From DATAXP01 sp036272935 (GTDB lineage Bacteria; Planctomycetota; Planctomycetia; Pirellulales; PNKZ01): a stretch of DNA of 64,000 nt. Location of the stretch: assembly GCA_036272935.1 (NCBI GenBank), contig DATAXP010000057.1, forward strand, positions 56,149 through 120,148, written 5' to 3'. Positions 56,682-64,000 of this stretch are shown piece by piece. Under the pieces are notes generated by a model. That model was not told where the DNA came from. It ran no database searches and saw only the letters and a list, made by a program, of their open reading frames with translations. The translations under genes were made by a program, and so were the position numbers. The stretch's first letter is position 1. Each line of letters begins with the position of its first letter.

Positions 56682-56948
56682 GGCCTTCTTGGTGCCGCCG
56701 TGGCCGCGGAAGGTCCGCGTCGGGGCGAACTCGCCGAGCTTGTGGCCGACCATGTCTTCGGTGATGAACACCTTCACGTGCTGCTTGCCGTTGTGGACCA
56801 TGAACGTGTGGCCGACGAACTCGGGGACAACCGTGCAGGCCCGGGCCCAGGTCTTGATCGGCGCCTTCTGGCCCATCTGATTCAAGCGTTCCACCTTCCC
56901 ATACAACTTGGGATTGATGAACGGGCCTTTTTTCAGCGAACGTCCCAT
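56667..56948 (-). CDS. rpsS: Small ribosomal subunit protein uS19
   Basis: A 93-residue protein: MGRSLKKGPFINPKLYGKVERLNQ, CTVVPEFVGHTFMVHNGKQHVKVFITEDMVGHKLGEFAPTRTF. It pairs with uS13 in the 30S head. Its last codons and stop are in a 15-bp tandem repeat. Confidence 0.96.
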   Translation of the reverse strand: MGRSLKKGPFINPKLYGKVERLNQMGQKAPIKTWARACTVVPEFVGHTFMVHNGKQHVKVFITEDMVGHKLGEFAPTRTFRGHGGTKKAADTK

Positions 56949-57000
56949 GATGCATAGTATCCGTATATTTAGCCGCGTCGCTTGCGACGCGGCTAACTTG

Positions 57001-57858
57001 TTACCTGATCTTCAATTGTCCGTATCGCCGCGAGCGCCGCCGCCGCACGATCGCGGCATTCGACGGCTTGCGGCGCTTGCGGGTCTGGCCACCCTTGGCG
57101 CTCTTGCCGGTGGGGCTCACCGGATGGCGGCCACCCTTGGTGCGACCTTCGCCACCGCCGTGTGGATGGTCGATCGGGTTCATGGCCGTGCCGCGCACGT
57201 GGGGCCGCCAGCCCTTCCAACGATTGCGTCCCGCCTTGCCCATCACGATGTTCATGTGGTCCGGATTGCTCGGCATGCCGATCGTCGCCCGGCAGGTGGC
57301 CGGCACGCGGCGCACCTCGCCGCTGGGCAGCGTGATCTGTGCCCAGTTGGCATCGCGCGCCCCCAGCACCGCCCCGACGCCGGCACTGCGGCAGAGCACG
57401 CCGCCGCGACCGGGTTGCAACTCGATGCAGTAAATCGGGCTGCCGAGCGGAATGTTCTTGAGCGGCAGACAGTTGCCGACGTTCGGCGGAGCATCGGGGC
57501 CGCTGAGCAGTTCCTGCCCTTGCGTCAGGCCGTGCGGAGCGAGGATGTAGCGCTTCTCGCCGTCGGCGTAGTGCAGCAGGGCAACGCGGGCCGAGCGGTT
57601 CGGATCGTACTGGATCGAATGCACCCGGGCTGGGACGCCGTCCTTGTCGCGGAAGAAATCGACCAGGCGCAAATGGCGCTTGTGACCGCCGCCGCGATGC
57701 CGGGAGGTGATCATTCCCTGGTTGTTGCGGCCGCCGGTTTTCTTCTTCGGCACGAGCAGCGACTTTTCCGGCTTGGCCCCTTTGGTCAGCTCGGCAAAAT
57801 CGCTGACGCTCGCCCCGCGGCGACCGGCAGTGACAGGCTTATAACGACGAATTCCCAT
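57001..57858 (-). CDS. rplB: Large ribosomal subunit protein uL2
   Basis: A 285-residue protein near the peptidyl transferase centre. GGRNNQGMITSRHRGGGHKRHLRLVDFFRDKDGVPARV and GRNRWKGWRPHVRGTAMNPIDHPHGGGEGRTKGGRHPVSPTGKSAKGGQTRKRRK are standard. The essential His is in the PHGGGEG region. Confidence 0.97.
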   Translation of the reverse strand: MGIRRYKPVTAGRRGASVSDFAELTKGAKPEKSLLVPKKKTGGRNNQGMITSRHRGGGHKRHLRLVDFFRDKDGVPARVHSIQYDPNRSARVALLHYADGEKRYILAPHGLTQGQELLSGPDAPPNVGNCLPLKNIPLGSPIYCIELQPGRGGVLCRSAGVGAVLGARDANWAQITLPSGEVRRVPATCRATIGMPSNPDHMNIVMGKAGRNRWKGWRPHVRGTAMNPIDHPHGGGEGRTKGGRHPVSPTGKSAKGGQTRKRRKPSNAAIVRRRRSRRYGQLKIR

Positions 57859-57907
57859 GACGATTCTCTCAAGCCCACGGACGGCCGTCCGTGGGCTTTA
57901 TGACTTG

Positions 57908-58228
57908 TTAGAAGAAATCAATCCGATCTTCGCTGTGCAGTTTCACGATCGCCTTTTTCCAGTCCTTTGTGTGGCCGCTGCTGAAGCGTGACCGCCGCGG
58001 TTTGCCCTTGCGGTTGATCGTGCGCACGGCGATCACGCGCACGTGAAACAACTCCTCGATCGCCCGGCGCACGTCGTATTTGTTCGCCTGACTGACCACC
58101 TCGAAGGCGTAAGCGTTGTGCCGCGTCGAGCGGTGCATCCCCTTCTCGGTCACCAGCGGGCGCAGGATGATCTGGTGCGGTTCGAGCCGCGGGCTTTCGG
58201 ACGGTTCGGTGGTCGTGTCGGTCGCCAT
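57908..58228 (-). CDS. rplW: Large ribosomal subunit protein uL23
   Basis: A 106-residue protein: LEPHQIILRPLVTEKGMHRSTRHNAYAFEVVSQANKYDVRRAIEELFHVRVIAVRTINRKGKPRR. It lies at the exit tunnel, a docking site for trigger factor and SRP. Confidence 0.95.
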   Translation of the reverse strand: MATDTTTEPSESPRLEPHQIILRPLVTEKGMHRSTRHNAYAFEVVSQANKYDVRRAIEELFHVRVIAVRTINRKGKPRRSRFSSGHTKDWKKAIVKLHSEDRIDFF

Positions 58229-58242
58229 GAAGATAACCTTTG

Positions 58243-58902
58243 CTAAACCGCAAGCGAGGCTTTCGGCTTGGTCTGGGAACTAGCCCGTTCGCGAATCTTA
58301 TCGAGCGCGCCGCGCGTCATCAGCACCTTGCGCGGCCGCAGCACGCTCCAGGCATTCAGGTCCGACACGGGCGAAACACACACGTCGGCAATGTTCCGGG
58401 CACTCATGTACACGTTCTTGTCGAGCGCCGCGGTGGCCACCAGCAGCGAGCCGCCATCGCATTTCAGCGCCCGCAAAATGCCGGCCATCTCCTTGGTCTT
58501 GGGGGCGGCAAACGACAAGTCGTCGATCACCACCACCTGCTCGTCGCGAATCTTGGAAGCGATGGCCATCCGCGTGGCCAGTTGCATCGCCTTGCGCGGC
58601 AGGTGATACGAAAAATCGCGCGGCCGCTTGGCGAAGATGTGCCCTCCGCCACGACGCACGCCGCTGCGACGCGAACCGGCCCGGGCGTTGCCGGTTCCCT
58701 TCTGGCGATACATCTTCTTCGTGGTGCCGGCCACTTCGCCGCGGCTCTTGGTCTTGAATGTCCCCAGACGCTGGTTGGCCTGGTACATCACCACCACGTC
58801 GTGCAGCAATTGCTTGTTGATGCGCGGCGCGAATACTGTCGGATCGATCTCGTACGATCCAACCTCTTTGCCGCTGCGATCGAAGATGGGAAGCTTTGCC
58901 AT
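58243..58902 (-). CDS. rplD: Large ribosomal subunit protein uL4
   Basis: A 219-residue protein. The tunnel loop is RGEVAGTTKKMYRQKGTGNARAGSRRSGVRRGGGHIFAKRPRDFSYHLPRKAMQLATRMAIASK. In some bacteria uL4 feeds back on the S10 operon; no leader hairpin was tested here. Confidence 0.96.
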   Translation of the reverse strand: MAKLPIFDRSGKEVGSYEIDPTVFAPRINKQLLHDVVVMYQANQRLGTFKTKSRGEVAGTTKKMYRQKGTGNARAGSRRSGVRRGGGHIFAKRPRDFSYHLPRKAMQLATRMAIASKIRDEQVVVIDDLSFAAPKTKEMAGILRALKCDGGSLLVATAALDKNVYMSARNIADVCVSPVSDLNAWSVLRPRKVLMTRGALDKIRERASSQTKPKASLAV

Positions 58903-58905
58903 GAT

Positions 58906-59598
58906 TTACATCTTGTTCGTCTTGCGAATGATCACGTAGCCGCCGTTCGGGCCGGGCACCGCGCCGCGAACCAGCACCAGGTTCTGCTCGGCGTCGATCC
59001 GCACCACCCGGATGTTGCGCATCGTGCTGCGCTCGTTGCCCATCCGGCCAACCATCTTCTTCCCCTTCATCACGCGGGCCGGGAAGGTGTTGGCACTGGT
59101 GCCGCCCGAGTGGCGATGCACCTTCTTGACGCCGTGCGTGGCGCGCTGCCCCTTGAAGTTGTGCCGCTTCATCAGGCCGGCGGTGCCGCGCCCCTTGCTG
59201 GTGCCCGTAACGTCGACACTCACCACGCCTTCCAGCAGCTTGAGATCGAGCACCTGGCCGACTTTCACATCGCCGGCCGGACCGCGGAACTCGCGGATGA
59301 AACGCTTCGGCTCGGAACCGGCCCGATCGGCCACCGCAGCGCCGGCACTGGAAAGGCGCCGCGAACGCTTGCTGTCGAGCTTGGCAACGTGACCACGTTC
59401 GGCACGACTGGCCAAATGGCGGGGCTTGTCGTCGAAGCCCACTTGGACCGCTTCATATCCGTCGCGCTCGGCCGTACGGATTTGCAGCACGTGACACGGC
59501 CCGGCTTCGATCACGGTGACCGGAATCACCTCGCCCGAGGAGCCGAATATCTGCGTCATCCCGACCTTGCGGCCGAGTAGTCCAAGATTCATCGCCAT
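58906..59598 (-). CDS. rplC: Large ribosomal subunit protein uL3
   Basis: A 230-residue protein: GLLGRKVGMTQIFGSSGEVIPVTVIEAGPCHVLQIRTAERDGYEAVQVGF, KGRGTAGLMKRHNFKGQRATHGVKKVHRHSGGTSA and GRMGNERSTMRNIRVVRIDAEQNLVLVRGAVPGPNGGYV. It lies 122 nt from rpsJ. Confidence 0.97.
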   Translation of the reverse strand: MAMNLGLLGRKVGMTQIFGSSGEVIPVTVIEAGPCHVLQIRTAERDGYEAVQVGFDDKPRHLASRAERGHVAKLDSKRSRRLSSAGAAVADRAGSEPKRFIREFRGPAGDVKVGQVLDLKLLEGVVSVDVTGTSKGRGTAGLMKRHNFKGQRATHGVKKVHRHSGGTSANTFPARVMKGKKMVGRMGNERSTMRNIRVVRIDAEQNLVLVRGAVPGPNGGYVIIRKTNKM

Positions 59599-59720
59599 TG
59601 CCTTGTGGTCCGTTGCCGGCGGAGGATTGCGGACTCTGTGTGCCGCGTCCTTTCCACCTGGCGTCCGTTACATAGGTTTGCCAATCCGCTCCCTTACGGT
59701 CGCGGCTCGTTTGTCATTTA

Positions 59721-60050
59721 TTAGTGCCGGCTGCTGGCCTTGATTTTGATGTCTACGCCCGCCGGCAGGCTCAGCTTGTTCAGCGCTTCGATGGTCTTGG
59801 CGGTCGAGCGGATGATGTCGATCACGCGCTTGTGGGTGCGAATCTCGAACTGCTGGCGGGCCTTCTTATCCACGTGCGGACTGGAAAGCACCGTGTAGCG
59901 TTCGATCCGCGTCGGCAGCGGAATCGGACCGTGTACTTCCGAGCCGGTCCGCTTCGCGGTATCGACGATCTCGGCAGCACTTTGGTCGAGCACCGAATGG
60001 TCGTACGACTCCATCCGGATGCGGATCACTTCGTTGGTCGTTCCAGCCAC
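59721..60050 (-). CDS. rpsJ: Small ribosomal subunit protein uS10
   Basis: A 109-residue protein: IRIRMESYDHSVLDQSAAEIVDTAKRTGSEVHGPIPLPTRIERYTVLSSPHVDKKARQQFEIRTHKRVIDI. It is the first gene of the S10 operon and also takes part in antitermination as NusE. It is not preceded by tuf or fusA here. Confidence 0.97.
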   Translation of the reverse strand: MAGTTNEVIRIRMESYDHSVLDQSAAEIVDTAKRTGSEVHGPIPLPTRIERYTVLSSPHVDKKARQQFEIRTHKRVIDIIRSTAKTIEALNKLSLPAGVDIKIKASSRH

Positions 60051-60116
60051 AACACACGCTCCCGTCCGCGCAGCAACCTGCCATCAACACCCAGCCAACC
60101 CATAGGGGAATCGGCA

Positions 60117-60145
60117 ATCTTAGAGATTCCCGAAAAGAGTGTCAA
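60117..60145 (-). promoter_or_regulatory. Promoter of the S10 ribosomal operon
   Basis: On the minus strand, a perfect -35 TTGACA (60145-60140) and a -10 TAAGAT (60122-60117) lie exactly 17 nt apart. The start codon of rpsJ is 66 nt downstream of the -10. It is the best promoter seen in the window. Confidence 0.7.
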
Positions 60146-60170
60146 CGCCCTGGCTGGTAAAGAAATGTGG

Positions 60171-60872
60171 TCAGCTAGCCGCAATCAGCACCGCTAGCGC
60201 GATGGCAGCGGTTTCGACACGCAACGTGCGCGGCCCCAGCGATGTCACGAACCAGCCGTGCTCGGCGGCGATGGCGAGTTCGGCATCGGTCCAACCTCCT
60301 TCGGGACCGACGGCTGCGATCACGCTTGCGCCCGGTGCTCGAGCACCGGGCGGCAACGCGGCGCCATCGACATGGGCGATGATTCGCTCCGCTGTGGCCT
60401 CGGCTGCGACGACGATCTCGGCGATCGACCGCGGCTCGGCAACCTGCATCAGCCGAGCGCGGCCGCATTGCTTCGATGCCTCGATCACCGTGCGCCGCAA
60501 CCGCACGAGCGCTTTCTCGACCGGCTGCGCCACGCCGCGCTCGGTCACCAGCGGCACGAGCCGCGTCACGCCAAGTTCGGTCGCCTTTTCGACCAGCCAT
60601 GCTTGCCGATCTCCCTTCGGCAGCGCGACGGCCAGCGTCAGCTCGATCGGCAATTCGTGATCGACCGCCGTGCGCGACGTGATGCTCAGCTCGACCTCGC
60701 TGCGGCCGATCCGTTCGATGCGGGCGCTGAAATCGAAACCGCTGCCGTCGAACAGCGTCACTTCATCGCCAGCCCGCGCGCGCATCACATGGGCCAAATG
60801 ATGCGCCTCGGCGGCAGCTAGCACGGCACGGTCGCCGGTGATCGGCGTTTCGACGAAGTAACGTGCTGGCAC
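60171..60872 (-). CDS. rsmE: 16S rRNA (uracil1498-N3)-methyltransferase
   Basis: A 233-residue SPOUT-fold methyltransferase. HHLAHVMRARAGDEVTLFDGSG is the N-terminal PUA-like part; KATELGVTRLVPLVTERG, EASKQCGRARLMQV, AVGPEGGWTDAELAIA and SLGPRTLRVETAAIALAVL are the trefoil-knot motifs. Ends just before the rpsJ promoter. Confidence 0.95.
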   Translation of the reverse strand: MPARYFVETPITGDRAVLAAAEAHHLAHVMRARAGDEVTLFDGSGFDFSARIERIGRSEVELSITSRTAVDHELPIELTLAVALPKGDRQAWLVEKATELGVTRLVPLVTERGVAQPVEKALVRLRRTVIEASKQCGRARLMQVAEPRSIAEIVVAAEATAERIIAHVDGAALPPGARAPGASVIAAVGPEGGWTDAELAIAAEHGWFVTSLGPRTLRVETAAIALAVLIAAS

Positions 60873-61015
60873 TGAGCCCTCGGAGCATTGCGGGAGGCAC
60901 TTCGATTCATGGCCACGTCCGAATCGTGACGATTGTACTAGTTAGGGGCCGCTGCGCGCTGGTGCGCGGCAGCATGGAGGGTGCGAATCGGCCGCCGCGC
61001 CGCGAGGGATCGACC

Positions 61016-61831
61016 ATGTACGAAAACTACTGGGGTCTGCGCGAGCCGCCGTTCGCGGCCACCACGGGTGAGCCGGCGCTGTTTGCCACACCGGGCCGCG
61101 AAGAGGCACTGGCCCGCTTGCACTTTTTGGCCTCGGGTCGCCGCCGGCTCGGGCTGCTGTTGGGCGATTGGGGCGTGGGCAAGTCGCTGGTGCTCGACGT
61201 GTTTGCCGACCAATTGCGTGGCAATCCTCGCCGAGTCGCGAAGGTCAGCGCGTTGGGCATCGATGTCTGCGAATTTCTTGCGTCGATTGCGATGGCGTGG
61301 GGGCACAATGTCGAAGCCGAGCGCGGAGGCCGTGAGCTATGGCAAGCGGTCGCCGACCGGCTGGCCGAGCATCAGTATCAGCGTCTCGCTTCGGTCGTGC
61401 TGGTCGATGATGCCGACGAAGCGTCTGCCGAAGTGCTCGCCCAGTTGGCGCGACTTGCGCAGTGGCCAGTTCCTGCCGATGCACATCTGACCATGGTCCT
61501 CGCGGCTCGCCGCAGCGGCGTGCATCGCCTTGGCCGCCGGCTGCTGGAGTTGGCCGATCTGCGGATCGATCTTTGGCCGTGGGAAGCGCCGGACGTGCGC
61601 AGTTACATCGACCACGTATTGTCGCGAGCCGGTCGCAACGAACCGGCGTTCGACAGTGAAGCACTCTCGCGGCTGCACGAACTCTCGCACGGCATTCCGC
61701 GCCGCGTGCAGCAACTAGCCGAGCTGGCCCTGGTCGCCGCAGCCGGCAAAAAGCTGCCGCGCGCCGACGTCCACACGCTGGAAGGCGTGTTCGAAGAACT
61801 GGCGATCGCCGAGCCGGCAGGGCGCATTTAA
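61016..61831 (+). CDS. ExeA-like AAA ATPase
   Basis: A 271-residue AAA ATPase beginning MYENYWGLREPPFAATTGEPALFATPGREEALARLHFL, which is the ExeA-type start. Walker A is LLGDWGVGKSLVLDVF, Walker B is SVVLVDDADEAS. Its family members work with peptidoglycan or type II secretion systems or in transposition. GAGGG precedes ATG 61016; a start at 60974 is possible. It is divergent to rsmE. Confidence 0.85.
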   Translation: MYENYWGLREPPFAATTGEPALFATPGREEALARLHFLASGRRRLGLLLGDWGVGKSLVLDVFADQLRGNPRRVAKVSALGIDVCEFLASIAMAWGHNVEAERGGRELWQAVADRLAEHQYQRLASVVLVDDADEASAEVLAQLARLAQWPVPADAHLTMVLAARRSGVHRLGRRLLELADLRIDLWPWEAPDVRSYIDHVLSRAGRNEPAFDSEALSRLHELSHGIPRRVQQLAELALVAAAGKKLPRADVHTLEGVFEELAIAEPAGRI

Positions 61832-61838
61832 GGCGCCG

Positions 61839-61890
61839 GGTGCCACTGGCAGCTTGTCTGCCAGTGTTCTGGCGGTTTTCCATGCACTGG
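61839..61890. repeat. GTGCCACTGGC-type hairpin repeat
   Basis: GGTGCCACTGGCAGC is followed by GTCTGCCAGTGTTC, then a distal CATGCACTGG. The hairpin ACTGGCAG/CTGCCAGT has an 8-bp stem. It lies between convergent ATPase and flippase genes. Confidence 0.75.
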
Positions 61891-61937
61891 CCCGCCGCGG
61901 CGGGTGGCACCCAACCTTGCCTAGGAATCCGAGTACC

Positions 61938-63479
61938 TCAACAGCGCGCGAGCAGCGCCATCGCTCGTGCGCGGTAGTTCTGCCACTGCGATTGCACGTG
62001 CGCCAATTCGCGCGGGGTCCAGCAGCGCAGCCTTGGCCCGCGGGCCAGCGCGACCAGCGTCGCCGCGGCTAGCGCCGCCCACGGATTGACGGCCAGCAGC
62101 AGCGGCAAGGCTGCCACCAGCACCAGCCCGCGATCGATCCGCATGCCATGCCACCGGCTCGCCAGGGCGATGAGCACCAGCACCATCCCCTTGGCAATCG
62201 TCGTCGAGATCACGGCCCCCCACAGTCCCCACACCGGCAGCAGCACCACGTTCAACGCCACGTTCAGCGCCAAACCGAGGGCCAGCGTTCCGGTCACCAA
62301 TCGCGATCGTTCGGCGCACCATAGATAGTTGAACCCGATCGACGCCAGGCTCGTCCAAACGCAGTACATCAGCGTCCAGGGCAGAATCATTTCACCGGCG
62401 CCGAACTTGGCGTGGAACGCGACACGGAACAGCACGGGAGCGGCGATCAAAAACACAGCCGCACCGACGGTCGCCGCCAGGCCGAATAGCTTGAGCACGA
62501 ACCCTAACCGCCGTGACACGTGCTCCGGCCGACCCATTTCCCAGTCGCCGCTGAGGTGCGGCATCATCACCGCCGCCAGCAACTCGGCGATGCTCACCAT
62601 CAGCACCGGGACCAGCCGGGCACTGTGGTACTGTCCGACCAGGTCGAGCGCGGTGGCCGAATCGAGGCCGCTGGTGTGAACCAGCAGAAACCGGTCGGCA
62701 ATTTCGAACATGTTCAGCAGCCAATTCGTCACCCACAGGCCGAAGGCGAACGGCATCAGCCGCGTCCACATCGAACGGTACGACAGCGGGTCGCCGCACT
62801 GCGGTAACGAGCGCCACATTGAACGCATCCAAAACATCGCCCATGCGATCGCGACGAGGTAGCTGACGGTGAACGCCGCGATGGCGCCGCGGGGATCGGC
62901 CGCTCGCCACAGCAGGAATGTTCCGAGGCTGGCGAACACCAACGACGAAACGAACTGCATCAGCGACACCACTCGGCTGCGCCGCAGGGCGATGAACAGC
63001 GACGTGAGCAGGTTGAACACGATCGTCGCCGCCAAGCCGACGGTGATGATCGGCATCATCCCCGGCGGAGCGTCGCTGCCGAAAATCAGCGAGGCAAACC
63101 AACTCGGCACCAGCACCAGGCACGTCATGGCGGCAGTTCCCAGCCCAAGGCTGGTGATGCACGCGCGCCGCAAAAAGCTGCGCAGCTGCTCGCGCTGGCG
63201 GTAATGCTCGACGTAGCGCCCGAAGCTCCCCGGCAGACCCAGCACCGCCAGCGGGGCCGCGAACATCAGGAATCCGTAGGCCATGTCCCACTGGCCAAGC
63301 TGCTCGGGCGACAGCCAGCGGCAAAAGAGCACACTGCGGACGAAGCCAATCAGCCGCTGCACAATCATCAAGGCCAGCAAAACCGCCACGCTCTCGGAGA
63401 GCGATTCGGCCCGCGGCCCGCCCGCCGGGCGCGGTTCGTCCGGCAGGATGGTGATCGGTTCGTCTTCGGCAATGGCCAT
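61938..63479 (-). CDS. Polysaccharide/lipid flippase, MATE-like (MVF superfamily)
   Basis: A 513-residue membrane protein with about 12-14 helices. SVAVLLALMIVQRLIGFVRSVLFCRWLSPEQLGQWDMAYGFLMFAAPLAVLGLPGSFGRYVEHY is the conserved N-terminus of Wzx/RfbX-like proteins; LLNMFEIADRFLLVHTSGLD and MVSIAELLAAVMMPHLSGDWE fit helices 7-8. It would move lipid-linked sugars across the membrane. No other sugar-biosynthesis gene is adjacent, but a glycosyltransferase lies at 6196. Confidence 0.85.
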   Translation of the reverse strand: MAIAEDEPITILPDEPRPAGGPRAESLSESVAVLLALMIVQRLIGFVRSVLFCRWLSPEQLGQWDMAYGFLMFAAPLAVLGLPGSFGRYVEHYRQREQLRSFLRRACITSLGLGTAAMTCLVLVPSWFASLIFGSDAPPGMMPIITVGLAATIVFNLLTSLFIALRRSRVVSLMQFVSSLVFASLGTFLLWRAADPRGAIAAFTVSYLVAIAWAMFWMRSMWRSLPQCGDPLSYRSMWTRLMPFAFGLWVTNWLLNMFEIADRFLLVHTSGLDSATALDLVGQYHSARLVPVLMVSIAELLAAVMMPHLSGDWEMGRPEHVSRRLGFVLKLFGLAATVGAAVFLIAAPVLFRVAFHAKFGAGEMILPWTLMYCVWTSLASIGFNYLWCAERSRLVTGTLALGLALNVALNVVLLPVWGLWGAVISTTIAKGMVLVLIALASRWHGMRIDRGLVLVAALPLLLAVNPWAALAAATLVALARGPRLRCWTPRELAHVQSQWQNYRARAMALLARC

Positions 63480-63611
63480 GATTTAACGGCTATTTCGCGG
63501 CATTCCACCGCGCGCAGCGACGGCCCCGAGAGCGCTTCGGGGCGCTCTTGCAAGTGTAGGTCACGGTTAGTAGCAGTTAGCAATGAGCGATGAGCAGGCA
63601 AGCCATCCGGC

Positions 63612-64000
63612 TAGTGTAGTGTCGCCGAAATAGCGTTACTTTTGATCGGGTGCGGGGTTTCATTCTTTGGAGGAGGATGAAATCCATGAAGCGCGCGTCG
63701 CCGATTGCGTTGAGTGAGGAGGAGCGGAGCGTCTTGCGTCGCTGGTCGCGGGGGCGCAGCACGCCGGCGCGGCTGGTGTTGCGGGCGCGGATCGTGCTGG
63801 CGGCGGCCGCGGGACGGATGAACCAGGACATCGCCGAGGAACTCGGCACGTCGAAGAAAACGGTCTCGTTGTGGCGGAGGCGTTTCGCCGCCTCGCGCGT
63901 GGCCGGGATCGAGAAGGATGCGCCGCGGCCAGGGCGCACGCCGAGCATTCCGGCCCGGACCGTGCAGCGCATTCTCGACAAGACCACACGCGAGAAGCCT
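63612..64000 (+). mobile_element. Left end of an IS630-family insertion sequence
   Basis: The region from about 63612 (TAGTGTAGTGTCGCCGAAAT) to the window edge carries an upstream segment and the 5' part of an IS630-like transposase. A right end and terminal inverted repeat cannot be checked because the element runs out of the window. The TA at 63612 fits the TA target preference of the family. Confidence 0.6.
63686..64000 (+). CDS. IS630-type transposase, N-terminal part (3' end outside window)
   Basis: An open frame of 105 codons that runs off the edge: MKRASPIALSEEERSVLRRWSRGRSTPARLVLRARIVLAAAAGRMNQDIAEELGTSKKTVSLWRRRFAASRVAGIEKDAPRPGRTPSI. The helix-turn-helix (NQDIAEELGTSKKTVSLWRRRF) and the later R-P-G-R motif fit IS630/Tc1 transposases; the DDE domain lies outside. 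GGAGGAGG lies 9 nt before ATG 63686, and ATG 63677 is the alternative. Confidence 0.85.
   Translation, partial: MKRASPIALSEEERSVLRRWSRGRSTPARLVLRARIVLAAAAGRMNQDIAEELGTSKKTVSLWRRRFAASRVAGIEKDAPRPGRTPSIPARTVQRILDKTTREKP

Noticed and set aside
58240..59580. A 446-codon plus-strand frame opposite rplD and rplC
   Set aside because: It is antisense to conserved ribosomal protein genes; no domain found.
1..64000. tRNA or rRNA genes
   Set aside because: No cloverleaf, CCA-end or 16S/23S-like segment was recognised by eye in the intergenic gaps; a tRNAscan run would be decisive.

Overview
The window looks like chromosomal DNA of a GC-rich planctomycete, most likely near the Pirellulales. This is inferred from several traits: secreted or lipoprotein-like hypotheticals in planctomycete style, a YVTN-propeller/phosphoesterase fusion, a DUF5690-type transporter, small hairpin repeats of the GTGCCACTGGC and CGAATGACGAA kinds between genes, and a flagellar cluster of divergent proteins. 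No tRNA, rRNA, CRISPR array or prophage was seen. The only mobile element is the left end of an IS630-type insertion sequence cut by the right edge.

Layout. 1-19000 is housekeeping and accessory: a TPR protein tail, rpsR, folC, secreted hypotheticals, a frameshifted gene next to a DUF2283 gene, glgC, a glycosyltransferase, hpt, an HpcH/HpaI aldolase, an ECF-like sigma factor, a HEAT-repeat protein, a THUMP-like methyltransferase, an M19 dipeptidase, mdh, a PGRP-type amidase and an esterase. 19064-35403 is the flagellar block: a lone HATPase protein, a fused fliF-fliG gene, fliH, fliI, fliJ, a SpoA-only fliN-like gene, fliO, fliP, fliQ, fliR and a truncated flhB; then a sulfotransferase and a thioredoxin lipoprotein on the opposite strand; then flhA, flhF, flhG and a fliA-type sigma factor. 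35467-47011 is metabolic: a DapA-family lyase, a TPP-binding half-enzyme, a redoxin, gamma-glutamyltransferase, the propeller/phosphoesterase and a putative organophosphonate module (PhnZ-like HD oxygenase, FAD oxidoreductase, DUF5690 transporter). 47302-60145 is the S10-spc ribosomal operon on the minus strand, from rpsJ to map. rsmE, an ExeA-like AAA ATPase, a Wzx/MATE-like flippase and the IS630 end finish the window.

How the genes work together. The flagellar block encodes the MS-ring and switch base, the export ATPase complex (FliH, FliI, FliJ), the export gate (FliO, FliP, FliQ, FliR, FlhB, FlhA), the placement and number regulators (FlhF, FlhG) and a sigma-28. It departs from the textbook in three ways. 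FliF and FliG are one 668-residue polypeptide with no FliG N-terminal domain. FlhB stops before the NPTH self-cleavage site. FlhG lacks the P-loop lysine. No fliM, hook, rod or filament genes are in the window. The ribosomal operon has a clear sigma-70-like promoter before rpsJ, lacks rpmD, has a 62-nt rpsC/rplP overlap, and shows 15-bp tandem duplications across the stop codons of rpsS and rpmC.

Repeats are an important theme. Two copies of one inverted-repeat element (10398-10512 and 37066-37186) have arms in the same order but opposite core orientation. A third element of similar architecture (7372-7508) supplies the stop codon of hpt. All family assignments rest on motif recognition by eye; no database search was possible.
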